From Theristus sp. LFF4_11 (lineage: Eukaryota; Nematoda; Chromadorea; Monhysterida; Xyalidae): a stretch of 64,000 bases of DNA. The stretch's first letter is position 1. Each line of letters opens with the position of its first letter. A program made the position numbers and the translations under genes. Below the pieces are notes generated by a model. The model made no database searches and had not been told where the DNA came from. It saw nothing but the letters and a program-made list of their open reading frames with translations. This document shows positions 25,201 through 36,300 of this stretch, one piece after another. The stretch lies in NCBI GenBank assembly GCA_030248135.1, contig JASANC010005656.1:55570-119569 (forward strand), in the 5' to 3' direction.

Positions 25201-27718
25201 AACATGTGAACGAGGCCCTTTGGTCTGTATCGCTTTGTGCGCCGGGGTTCCAGCGCTTCGTTTAATATTTTAAAGCAGCATCGTGCGGCAAAACGCTGTG
25301 TCTTTCATTTGAAATTTATAGGGTGCGAATCGCAAAATGCTACACGAGGCGAGGCGAGACGAAAAACGCCGACAACAAGGTAATTCAACTAAAGAAGTCT
25401 ACAGTATGACCGTTTAAACATGGCAGCTTTTTTCAGGGTGCAAGGAGCGCGCGAAATTTGAATCAAAGAAACAAGTTGCTCAGAAACCCAACTGCGTGTC
25501 AAATTTTACATGTTTCTAAAAATTAATTGGTAATTCGGGCTATTCTTTTTATTATTTCTACCTTTGCACTCTCGATTGGCGGATATCTTATCATTTTTGA
25601 GAAAGGAAACTCCCAGTCTGCGACTAATCTCACCTTGATTGAGACTGCCATATTTATTCGGCCATACTGTAAAATAGCTTTCTTAGTTTCACACCTTGTC
25701 CGTTTTGACAATCAACAGCGCTTTATTATGCAGTTGCTTGAGTTTTTTAATTTGAAAGATCAACAAAAACTGTTTCTTCTATCGCTTTTAATACAGTATT
25801 AATGACAAAATGGCTGCTATCGGAGCTTTTATGTTAGATTTAATTCTGCTTGGGTATATTTGATGCGTTGGTGTTAGTTTATTACCCAACAGCTTAAGGT
25901 AACGTCTTGTCTACCTTCATTTTCGTCAACCGCATACTTGTTGTCATTTTCGTTTTTGCCAAACAATGCTATCGGGGGTTTGAAATCAACAATTCTTTCG
26001 GGGCACAGTTATGCTTATAAATTTTGGTTTTCTTTTCACAAGCTTTATTAGTTGACCGCGACAATGTCAATTTTCATCATTATTTAATACTATGTTAAAA
26101 ATGAAATGCCGAACATTTGAGATCAAATGAAACGCTGCAATGCCGCGGCAAACGCAACGATAGATGCAGGCTATGGCGGCGTGCTAACTAATACACCAGC
26201 AATGACAACAAGTATGCGGATAAATTGAAAATGCGTAATTAAATCTAATTAAATTAAGAAATAAAATAACAGTTTACAAGCGACCCATTTAAAAATTGGC
26301 AGGTCGCAAAAAGTCCGATCACGAATATCACGAGCCATGCGAGCGGTCGTTGTTCTATCATATGGAGAACCTTGAAAAACCGCCCGCGATTTTTGTTGGG
26401 GCCGATGAGTATGATCAAAGGGTATGTAGTATTAGTATGTATAAACTTAGTGTACAGCTTAACAGTTTAGTTTTGGCGAGCTGCCAAAATGTACGGTAAT
26501 ATTTGATTATGACAAGCCAACCGATGTTGAGTTGAGAAAAGTCTCTACATGCGATAAATAATGCACAGCTGTTGCAGTTTCCGATGGACCCATTGTACGC
26601 CGGCTTGGAGCCACTGTCGCTCGCTGAGCAAGTCGCAGACATCTCTAGTCCGCTGGCGCCGCCGCCGGCGAAACGCCAACGCAGCCACAACAATCGGCAA
26701 CATGCGCCACCAGGAAGAAGTTGGTTTGCTCTGCTGTTACGGCACTGGACAACTGTTTATATCTTATATTTTCGTTCCGAGACTATACGTTTGCAGACGT
26801 AGAAAGAAACTAGTTTCAAGCTTTATGTGGTAATTCAAAATAGCCTAACTGACAGGGTCCAATTCAGGAGACTCGGATCACTTTACCGATTTTGAATTCC
26901 CGCCTCGAGCATGAAACTATTTATCTATGCGCGCATTGAGTTTCGGGACCGAAATAAAAAATAATAGTCTCGAAAGAGCAGGTTGACAAGTGGTTTTGAA
27001 AAGGAGAGACTGTTGTATAGGTAACGGTATACGTTTTCATTTACAGCATTACTGTACGTTCGAAAATTAGATGAGGATCATTTCACGCCGGTCCACGCGG
27101 TGCCGCGCACGGTGCAGGGCCTACAGAGGGCACTGGCCGATAAATACGCCATCGACTTTAATAGCAGTACTGCCGGAGAGGTGCCCATTTATAAGCAGTG
27201 TCTGAAAGGGTGAGCGAACGTTTGAAGCTTGTGGCTTTCTGTGTTTCTGTTTCTTTGTGTGAACTTTTAAAATTTTGTCCACACAACACAAATGGTGGAT
27301 AGCACCCATATTAAACAAAAAATTTTAACACTGCAAAACCACAAATCACCCACTTTATAACTAATTATTAAACTAATTAACTAATTAAAACAAATTTAAA
27401 TAAATTAGCAAAGAAAAAATGCGATAAAACATTTACAGCATTACGGTGAAGCTGGACGATGATATGGTCGCCTTATACTGCAACGAAGACTCATTTGCAT
27501 TGCACGTTTCAATGGATCAAAACGGCTCAGTTACTGCCGTTACTCTGATTGAACTCGAAGGACTGTGCCAATCACACCTGCAACACCATAATAGTACTAG
27601 TGGTGGCTCACGGCACTCTTCTCCTCCTGACAACAACTCTAGTAACAATAACAACGACGTGTCGAATGCGCCCCTGTCACATACGGGCAGTGGATCAAGC
27701 CCCGACGTTGTAATGTGA
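13216..27718 (+). CDS. grh: Grainyhead/CP2 transcription factor
   Basis: A sequence-specific nuclear transcription factor of the Grainyhead family, which controls epithelial genes. Exons: 13216-13559 (start unknown), 20703-21180, 21449-21679, 21833-21945, 22322-22430, 22603-22793, 23277-23445, 23517-23628, 23821-23918, 24008-24166, then 24461-24518 or 25322-25379, then 26303-26421, 26569-26719, 27047-27209, 27439-27718. All junctions keep phase, giving about 924 residues. The N-terminal third is poly-Q/N/H-rich. The CP2 DNA-binding domain runs from about 23277, with TYVNKGQFY, then [20 protein letters not shown] and [15 protein letters not shown]. The C-terminal exons ([21 protein letters not shown]) are the dimerisation domain. 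The upstream start is uncertain: in this frame a TGA lies at 13213, so the first exon either begins at an acceptor after it or is spliced from further upstream. Family assignment is firm; the N-terminus is not. Confidence 0.92.
13650..14629. repeat. 107-bp tandem array in grh intron
   Basis: Nine full 107-bp units beginning at GGCTGTGCAACATTACTGGG (13650, 13757, 13864 and so on) plus a 17-base partial unit. The copies look almost identical; the first has TTTGTTACA where the others have TTTGTCACA. Because 107 is not a multiple of three and no forward frame contains a stop, three overlapping forward open frames of about 340-356 codons result. The array sits inside the 7.1-kb first visible grh intron, so these frames are not treated as genes. 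Confidence 0.95.
14630..20702. other. remainder of the large grh intron
   Basis: The intron runs from 13560 (GT after TGGTC) to 20702 (TTTTCAG). Apart from the tandem array and a MITE near 14690-14826 it holds no exon I can support. A GC-rich block with open frames on both strands lies at about 19440-19985; it could be an alternative promoter or just composition. A tRNA-like stretch (CGGCTGAGTGG with GGGTTCAAAGC) lies near 18745-18795. Confidence 0.45.
14690..14826. mobile_element. hairpin MITE (CAGTCGAACTC family), diverged copy
   Basis: Contains the family's paired arms (GGTGATCACGTGA on one side; CGACCAATCAGCTGAT and GAGTTCCACTG on the other) and ends next to TA at 14827-14828. The left end is decayed, so the boundary is approximate. 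Better copies are at 34023-34192 and 59582-59753. Confidence 0.55.
21756..21816. repeat. small palindromic element in grh intron
   Basis: Inverted arms CATTCATGAAGCAGTGATT and ATACTGCTTCATGAA enclose about 25 bases. The same arms, better preserved, form a hairpin at 32879-32964. It fills much of the 153-base intron between the grh exons ending 21679 and starting 21833. Confidence 0.6.
22919..23183. mobile_element. MITE, CAGTATGGCCGA family, copy 1
   Basis: Inverted ends CAGTATGGCCGAATAAA and, on the right, the complement of CGGTATGGCCGGTTAAA followed by TA. The interior (GGCGGGATCAGCCGCAGACT, then GCACCCTGAAAAA) matches the copies at 25402-25669, 34846-35140 and 51907-52171. It lies in the grh intron between exons ending 22793 and starting 23277. 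TA flanks suggest a Tc1/mariner-type non-autonomous element. Confidence 0.8.
24461..24518 (+). CDS. grh: grh alternative exon a (DNA-binding domain)
   Basis: A 58-base exon bounded by ACGAATAG and GTGACAG. It encodes [19 protein letters not shown] plus one base. It follows the phase-0 end of exon 24008-24166 (IKVFCDK) and leads in phase into exon 26303-26421. The GAERK-R-DEE-R pattern is the conserved version known from Grainyhead proteins, in a basic segment of the DNA-binding domain. This is probably the default exon. Confidence 0.85.
25322..25379 (+). CDS. grh: grh alternative exon b (DNA-binding domain)
   Basis: A second exon of exactly 58 bases, same phase, bounded by TTATAG and GTAATT. 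It encodes [19 protein letters not shown] plus one base, clearly related to exon a but diverged; the second arginine of exon a's RKFR becomes leucine (RKML). Using both exons would shift the frame, so the two should be mutually exclusive. A MITE begins 22 bases after its donor. It could be a decayed duplicate, but intact length, splice sites and open frame argue for use. Confidence 0.75.
25402..25669. mobile_element. MITE, CAGTATGGCCGA family, copy 2
   Basis: A 268-bp copy with clean ends: TA then CAGTATGACCG on the left, CGGCCATACTG then TA on the right. It is inverted relative to copy 1. It sits 22 bases downstream of the donor of grh alternative exon b. Confidence 0.85.
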
Positions 27719-30382
27719 CACATGCGATCCCATGTACGTTGAATGGTTTTGATTGACGAATGCGGTGCATTTAACTAAATTTAGCGCACTGTTTCCATTC
27801 GGCATAATCGACAAAAAAAACCACACTGGTACACATCGAATGGAATCAACCGATTAATAATACCAGAGCGGTTTCTTGAACAGAATCTGAGCGTACAAAA
27901 CAAAGTTTGATTTTTTACGATTTTGATTTTGACCTGTAGAAAGTTTATTTTTTTCTCTGTAATATTATTGTTTAATGGATGTTATTTACACTCTTTTCCT
28001 GCTTTTACAACTGTTGTATTTCACAGTTTTGCGTTTGTTTCTCAGCGCGATTACTCACTTTCTACCCGGTTTTTACATTGTTTGTCTGTTTTCATTTTCT
28101 TTCAAAATGTTCGCTTATGCGTGGTGGCATTTGGTTGCAGATAGTTGTCAAAACAATTGTCGGAGTACAGTGTGTCTCTATGTTTTCTTCTGGTGCAACT
28201 GATTACCACTAGCTTTGGATATTGCACCACCCTCTGTCAGCGTGCCTTGTGCCATTCTATAATTCCCATTACTACTCCTGTACATTGGGTTGTGCTCTAT
28301 TGCGTGTTGATTTACTGCGTGCTTTTATTGTCAACCGGTTATTACTTTGAATATAGTTTACTTTTGACTGAGCTGAGCAAGAAATGTGTTGAATACGTTT
28401 TTCTGGTATTCCAGTTCCCATTGAAACAGCATTGTGCATTGGCGTATAGTACTCCACCACGCACATGACAATCGTTTTTTACGTTTCAACTCGACCGATA
28501 ACTCATTTTTAAGCGTTGTAACATCTTCAATTGCTTGTGATCCGAAGCACCAATCTGTGTCTTCTTAACAGTTTTGTTAATTTAAAAATGCCTTGTGAAT
28601 ACACCGTTTTGTGGTCTTATTATTATTGTTATGTGTAGCCGATCTCAGGTCTAGTGATCGCACTGTATACGGAAATTAAATAATACTGAACAAAAACTGT
28701 TTCACGACACTGCGAGTTTAGTTTCGTTCACAGCTTATTAACCTGAAACGCCTTTGTTGTTTTGCCGTTGGTTGATTATATTGCAGAACTTCATTCACTT
28801 CATCGGAGACCAAACAACTGTGTCACTTTAACTCCATGTATTTATGCGAATTCACTTTTATGTAGCTACAGCGAGCACCGGTTGTGATTATACATTTGAC
28901 CACTTAAAAGCATCAGTGAATTTTTGGTGATGTTTTGATTGATACGTTTGCTTCATTCATCACACTTCTATGTTTCTGTCGAGTTTTGCATTAATTGATT
29001 GCTTTGTTCCCAACAACTAGTGCGTTTTTGAATAACCATTCGTTTTAGTCACCAAACGCTGCTTATACGGTATATACAAAATTATGTTGCTTGCAAATTG
29101 TTGTTGTGAAATCGTTTTTAAAAACTGCTGCCGAATATTGTTTTTACACTGAAATCAGTACTGACGTTTTTTGATTTTTTTTCTCTCGCGTTCGTGGTTT
29201 CTTCCCAGATTTCTTTTTATTACATATCGCTGATAAAGCGAGAGTTACAGTTTGTAAATGTATCGTGTCGATATGCAACAGTATATCTCGCAAAATGCAT
29301 AGAAAAGCAATCCAGCGTTTACTCGTGGACAAAAAATAAAATAAAATAATGGAAGTTATTTCAAACGGCGTGCTGGGGAGGGCACATGAAATTTGTTTAG
29401 TTCCTTTTGTGCAGTCCCCGGTCCGCTAGACTGAGTGCGGTTACTTTTGGACCACCCTGATTTATCTCCTGTGTCAGCCTGTACAACGGGACGTGCTTTC
29501 ATCGCCCTGTATAATTGACTAGCAACAATTTTCAAGTTGGTCGACTTTTTTTTTTGCTTTTAAGCATTAAAGAATTAAAATTCAAAAAGTCACATATAAA
29601 TTCTGTTCATTCATAAATCTCTGTGTGCACAATATCTCATCGGAACGGGAAGTCCAAAGCCAAAACAGAAATACACTTGCATAAACAAGAGAAACGCCAC
29701 CAAAAAAAGTTCATCACAAACATTCAGCAAATAGTATTGCTATAGAATGTTCCTTTAAACCTGTCAGCTTTTTTGCCGGCGAAACAAGAAAGAACGGGAT
29801 CCGGTTGGAAAGAGCACACATGTAGTTAGTCACAAATGAGAGTTGATTTCAACCAAACATGCTTCCCGCAATCATTCCTCTTCAAATCAACATAATACCC
29901 AACCATTCCTCTTTAAATCAAAGTTTCGCAGGCTTTGTGTTCTGTTGAAAAAGATGACAGGTTTACACAAACATACCCCATAAACAAATCACAACAGAAC
30001 CTGAGCGACATAAAAGTTGAGTACACGTGTGCATGTTGGCCAAATATTTGTGTGGAACATTTGTGATAAATGACTATTATGTAACTAAAAGCCCATTCAT
30101 GCAAGCGTTTGCCGGCGGCATAAATAAGTGGTTAGCTAGACATTCTTAACCAACACGTCATCAAGTTAGACTACTAGCTTAATAAAGATGAAGTAGAGTG
30201 AAAGGCTATCGTGTCGTTAAAATATCGCTCACGCGTAGCCTGGTTGACGCTAAACTGATCTGAGTTACTGGCAGCGGCGGCCGGCACCGGCACCAACAAT
30301 AGACGACCATAACAAGAATCGTTAAAAAATATATCTGTGCGCCGACATATACGTGAATGGGCCTCAACGCCAACAGATATTT
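27719..30382. other. grh 3' UTR and intergenic space
   Basis: No gene supported. The stretch lies between the grh stop codon and the end of the convergent HERC-like gene. AATAAA at 29335-29340, within a run of overlapping AATAAA motifs, is a possible poly(A) signal for grh. If used, the 3' UTR would be about 1.6 kb. Confidence 0.4.
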
Positions 30383-30388
30383 TTTATT
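30383..30388 (-). terminator. possible poly(A) signal of HERC-like gene
   Basis: AATAAA on the minus strand, six bases after the TAG stop of the HERC-like gene. It implies a very short 3' UTR if used. No transcript evidence. Confidence 0.4.
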
Positions 30389-30393
30389 GTTGA

Positions 30394-33300
30394 CTAAACG
30401 AGCGAAAAGCCACGGTTATGCTCGATGACAAGCAGGAGTCGTTTCAGCAGCACCGTTTCGTCCGGTTCATTCGGTAGATCGAGCAGATTGAAGCAGGTGT
30501 GCGCGGCCGGCAGCATGTGCCGCTCGCACGGTTGCACGACGATTTTCACGTGCGACATGCCTGCAACAAAACATTGCGCTTTCTTTCGGTTTTTTTCTTC
30601 TCACCAACTGCAGTCAGGAAAAGTCGATGTTGCTGTTATTGTTGTTGTTGTTGGGGGTTTAAGTGATGTTTTTAGGCAGGGCTACCCAGATCAGCGCACA
30701 GAACGCCGTCGAGTAGGGTGACCATCGAGTTTTCTGTCATTAAGTGCCTATACACCCCTCGGCGGGAGGCTCGATCCCCGAACGCACAGACCAGGCCACG
30801 AGGGTAACAATTGTCATCAACACTGTTGTTGGCGTCAGTTGGCGACGATTATGACAAGCGGGTGACCACCAGACGTACGGCGACGGGTCACCGCCAAAAG
30901 ATCGCCAACGCAACGCAACGACAACAACAACTGAGAAACAGACAAAATGCGCTTCATCAAAACATTCCTGTACAAAAACCGCACCGAAACGCACCGAGCA
31001 ATGGGATGCGGTCGGAGCCGGTCAGGAATCGCAAGAACGCCTTGCGTTGCTCGTGCGTCAGCTGCGAGAACGCACGCCAAAACGCCTCGATCGTCGGGTG
31101 AGACGCCCAGTATTCGCCGCGGTATTCGGCGGTCTGCAGCGGAAAAAGTGGAGTTTTTCGTCAGTCAATGATGTTTTTTATTAACCTCACACGATTTCCT
31201 GCCAAAAGTTTCTTACATTCATTCACTGATTTCATAAATTTCAATCGCCGATAACACGAACACAATAAAACTGAACAGAAACGGAGTTTTCTCTTGCGTG
31301 GTCATCGTTTTCAATTTCGCGGATTCTCTTGCACCAAGAAAACTGACGGTAAACTCCGTACAACAGCATTTTTTTGTCGATTGTAACCGAGCAAGTACCA
31401 TTGATTAACGGTGGTGCTCACCTGTCTGAACACGTCCCAGTCGTAATTCTCGTTGCCTTCGACCATCTCGAGCAGTTCCTGCGGCTGGAACAGCTTCAGC
31501 AAGCCGAGCGTCATCACACGTTGGAATCCGTTTCGAAACGCGTCGAACGAAGCCTTAGCAATCATGAACGAAAATTGCAGTCATGAAATAGTGTTCAGTG
31601 ACGCACAACTGGTGCTAGTCGTCTCTTCAAAAATGCGTTCATGAAAAATCATCAACCGCCAGCAACACTGTCGCACTATATAATTGGATGGGACAATGAT
31701 TCTTTAGCATTCATGCACAAAACAACTTCGATTCGTGAATTCAAAAACAAAATTCGTAAACGCACTGCATTGTGAATGCTTTATTTTCGCTTTTGCTTCG
31801 TTGTCGTTGTCATATCGAGATACCGAACTTTTACTAACCCTCTCAAACTTTTCTGCAAACTATTCTTTACTGCAAACAGTATACTGTTATGATTCTTTTC
31901 AAACTTCTCTCCAGGCTTTTACTCCAAATAACTTTATTGCTCCTCACTGCTGTTTACTGTAACTGTAAATAACAACAATAGAACACGACAGGGTTTATCG
32001 GTTCCCCAATGCGCAACAGCAACACACCTTGACGTGCGTGTCCATTTTGTGCGCCACGTACAGTCGCACGTAGTCGGCTCGATTCTGATTGGTGACCGCT
32101 TTTTCGGCTCCGCCCTCGCACAGCGGCACGCGGGTGACCGAATCAAAAACGGCCACCGGCACGTCGAACACAAGATCGAACACATCCTCGACGTCGTCGC
32201 CGGCGTATTCGAGCAGATCCTCGAGACATCTGCACAGGATAATTGGAGTGGATGTCTTTTAGAAAATAATTTTCAGTTCTCTCTGCTTCTTCAAGACCAT
32301 TTGTAATATTATCTTTCGTCATGGTTCTGCGACTGAATGCGCGCATAGATATTTCGTGCATAACGCGGGAATTAAAAACTGGTACAAACGCAAGGCAGTG
32401 AAAACAAATGCAGTGCCCGTAAAAGAAAAACGAAGCCGAGTTAAAAAATAACAAATTTTGCAACAAATGGGGTTTTTGGATCACCCTACCAAAGCCGGAT
32501 GCGGTTCAGCCCTTCTTTCAATTTAAACTTTCGCGGGCTCTGCACTCTGCCAAAAAGTGACAGGTTTAAAGAACTATACTGTGCCGCTCGCGCTCACCTG
32601 CCCTCCGTTGGACTGAGCTCCTTGAAATCCTCCAAAGTCACCGGCCAGTCCAGCAGTTTCTTGTACAATGCCAACGGAAAATGATAGTCAACCAGAACAC
32701 CGTTGTAGATGGCCAGACCCATCAGAATGCCCGTCGTCGCATACATGGCCGGCTGAGGAAAAAAGAATGCTCGCTTCGCTGGCAGAATAAAACGCATAAT
32801 CACTTACCTCCTGCTTGTTATAAACGGAGTGCACACAGTGTTCAGGCCAGCAGTCAGTTTTTAAAAAAACTTAAGGGTCATTCATGAAGCAGTATTTAGT
32901 GACCGCGTGACGCGTGGCCATGCTAAAACACAGCAACGCGTCACTAAATACTGCTTCATGAATGTTGCAGAAGCAGTCCGATTGTGTTACACCGCTGAGC
33001 ACCTGAATGAAGTCATGAGACCAGACAACACCTATCGAATTTCCGCACATCACGTTGAACAGCACGGAGGGGTGAAAATTTTTTTGTGAAATAATGAGAC
33101 AGTGATGTTTCATGATTTCATTCAGGGTCTCAATGGTGCGGTCCTACTGGGCAACAAAATTTTCATAAAACTGTCCTTTATGACTTGTTCTATATATTAC
33201 AATTTGCGTGCAAACAGGAGAGTTAGACCTCGTTGTCCCCGCTCGTGGCCTGGTGGTAGTGCGTTGGACTGCAGTCTGTGCGCTCGGGGGATCGAGCCCC

Positions 33301-36300
33301 GCCGAGGGGTGTATAGGCACTTAATGACAGAGAAAACTCGGTGGGCGCCCTACTCAATGGCGTTCAGTACGCTTCTATGGTTAGCCATGGCTAAAAACAT
33401 CGCCTAACAATCCCAACAACAACAACAACAAAAAAAACTCAGAGCTTCAGGAAGCAACCATCCACGCCTCACCTCCACAAACTCGAGCCCCGCGAACCAC
33501 AGCAGACGCGACTCGTCGTTCTCATCGAACATTCCGTATTTCGCGTGCAACAATTCTTGGAAGAGCAACATGAAGAACTCCTTTTTCACGCCACCGGCGT
33601 CGTCGGCTTCCTCGCCGGTGAATTCGATCTGGAAAAAAGTTTTGCCTCCGCCAAGTTTCAACAGCGCGCGTCACGCTTGACATTGCGTTCCAATCAATTC
33701 GAGGAACCACAAGAAACGACAATACAAAAAAAAACGGAACCACTGAGATCGAGAAGCGACGTCCCCCCCTCGAAGCGTCCACCGACCTTGAGCGGTTTCC
33801 TCAGCGTGTCAATGGTGGTGTTCAGCAGCTGCGTCACGGTGTTGTCGACGATTCGCTCGCGGCTGACTGTCAACACGAAATACGGGTCAACCAACGCCAA
33901 TGGCGGCAAACGGCCGCCGAACAGATTTCGAATCAGCCCCTGCGCCTGTTGCTGTTGCTGTTCGACGGACACCTGCACAAAAGCCCGCGAATATTTCGAA
34001 TAGAAACTTTTTTAAATAGTTACAGTCAAACTCTAAATTATATGGAATCAGCTGATTGGTTGGTGGTCACGTGACTCATGCTTTCTGTGCAGGCGCAGGT
34101 CGCATCCACAGCAATGCCTGCACAGAAAGCATGCATTGATCACGTGACCACCGACCAATCAGCTGATTCCCTATAATTTTAGAGTTCGACTGTAGTTCTG
34201 CAATTGTTAGTTGCCGTTATGTGACGGCACTATCCGCTGAAACATGACAAGTGTTGACAACAGTTGCTGTTGTTGTTGCATTGTCGCCACTGGCGGAACG
34301 TTGTTGCACCAAGTTGGCGTGTTGGCGTCAGCACGTGAGCTACTACACTTTTTTGACCACCTCCAAAACGAGGGATCGCTCGGACGCTCATGCACTGTAG
34401 CCCCCCCCCCCCGGGAGTGTTGGTGCTGTCGGCGCGGCACCTATCCGTCATGTCAATGATGCGTAAATGAGGTCAATAGACGTATGGTTTCTACTCAGGC
34501 CCGCACTCTCTACAGACCTCTCATTTTCTCCGTACACTTTTGCCTGGTGTGCGTGATTCGAGACAACAAAAATGGTTTTTTCCGGGAACAAATACAGAAA
34601 AAAGCAGATGACTGCAGAAAAAAACGAGAAAATAACCACTCCGACCTGCATCTGCAGATGTGCGTCCGTTTGCACGAGCAGCACCTTCAGTTGAGCGTCG
34701 AACAAGAACGGATAGTCGCAGAATGAGAATCGCTTGGGGCCGGTTTTGGCCTGAAATGGAAGGCGAGACAAGAAAAACACATACCGTAGAGTTTGCCGAC
34801 CTGACCAATTGCTGAAGCTCAAACATCCTGCACCGGGCCGCACGACGTAATGGCCGAATAAATAAGACAGTCCTTCAAGGCGGGATCAGCCGCAGACTAT
34901 GAGTTGTCTTTTCAGCAGACTAAGAATTGTCTTTTTCAAAAATATCAACATAATTCGTTAATTCCCAAACATGTGTGCAGGTGCGAAAGAATGAACAGAA
35001 TAGCACGAAGAATCCACTAGTTTAAAAAAAACGCTTCAAATTTAGCACACAATTTGGTTTCTGGTCTCTTTTTTCTTTCATTCAAATTGCGCGCGCTTCT
35101 TGCACCCTGAAAAAACTGCCATGTTTACTCGGCCATTCCGTACACAGTAGATTCAGAAGAACAACACATCCATCCACAGCTGCGAGTTACAAATTCAACC
35201 CATCCCCCACACTTCAAAACCACAGTTGCACCTAGGGTTAGGGGAAAAAAAAATCCGGATTTTTTTTTTAAATTAAAAAAAAATTTTTTTTTAAAAAAAA
35301 AATTTTTTTTTTACAAGTTAGGTTTGTTCGAAGCGTCTCGTCGAGCTGAGTTCATCTAGACTATTTTCAGAACGATCCGGAAAACTATAAGAGCGAAAAT
35401 CGTGTTTTATTGAAATTATGTCCGTTTCATAGAGGGAAAGTTGCATTTTCAACAGTAAAACAGGACAATTTTCGACGTGTACTTGAATATTGAACCGTTC
35501 TTAGTTGTTCCTCTTTAGAAAATTACCAAAATTTGACTGTGTTCAAAAATTCCTGTTTGCTGTAGCTAAGTCGGCAACCCCTGTCGACCCGGTCGCCCCC
35601 CCCCCAAGACACTTACTTTCAGGTTCTTGCTTTAGCTGAGTGGTTTTCCCTTGCTGTGGTTCATACTCGTTTGTAATTTATTGTCGTATTTATGACATTA
35701 AGTGTTCATTATTGAGTTCCTACACACAAGTTCCTTTTCACAGTTTTACTGTATTCGTTCAATATTACGATTGACCTTTTCTTCAGCCTAGGACGCCACT
35801 GCTCTCGGGCGTGGATCGTCGTCCCTTGGGTGCGCAGGTCGCATCCGGTAGTGCACTTTCGGGTGTAGCTACCATCCTGTCAACCTTGCTTTCGGGCAGG
35901 TCGACCTTGGGCTGTTTGAATTGGTCAATCAAAGAGTTTTGGTTCTAAACTTACTGGTTTTTCAGCCAACACCTCCGCGACCCAACGCGTGGGTCACTGT
36001 TGGTGGTGCGGGTTCTGGTTCACACAAGTCAAATGGCAAGGCTGCCAAAAACGGTCCTCCTGCAGATCAGTGGAGATCACAGGCCGGTGGCAAGGCCAAG
36101 GCAAAAGGTACCGGAGGTGGCAGATTCATAAGTTCCGCAGAATTCAATCGTTTGCGTAACCGTTTCAACCCGATTGAAACGTTCGTGAAAGACCATTTCA
36201 TTGTCATCTCGGGCATCGACAAAAATTGCAAAAAAAGCAACAAAGAGATCATGATGGAGGTCATGCGCAATGGCATGAATTTGTCCGATGAGGAAATCGA

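Noticed and set aside
34521..34845. A 12-base HERC microexon (LQQL) before exon 34750-34646
   Set aside because: Direct joining of 41229 to 34750 is in phase and gives the family's expected spacing, so the microexon is not needed.
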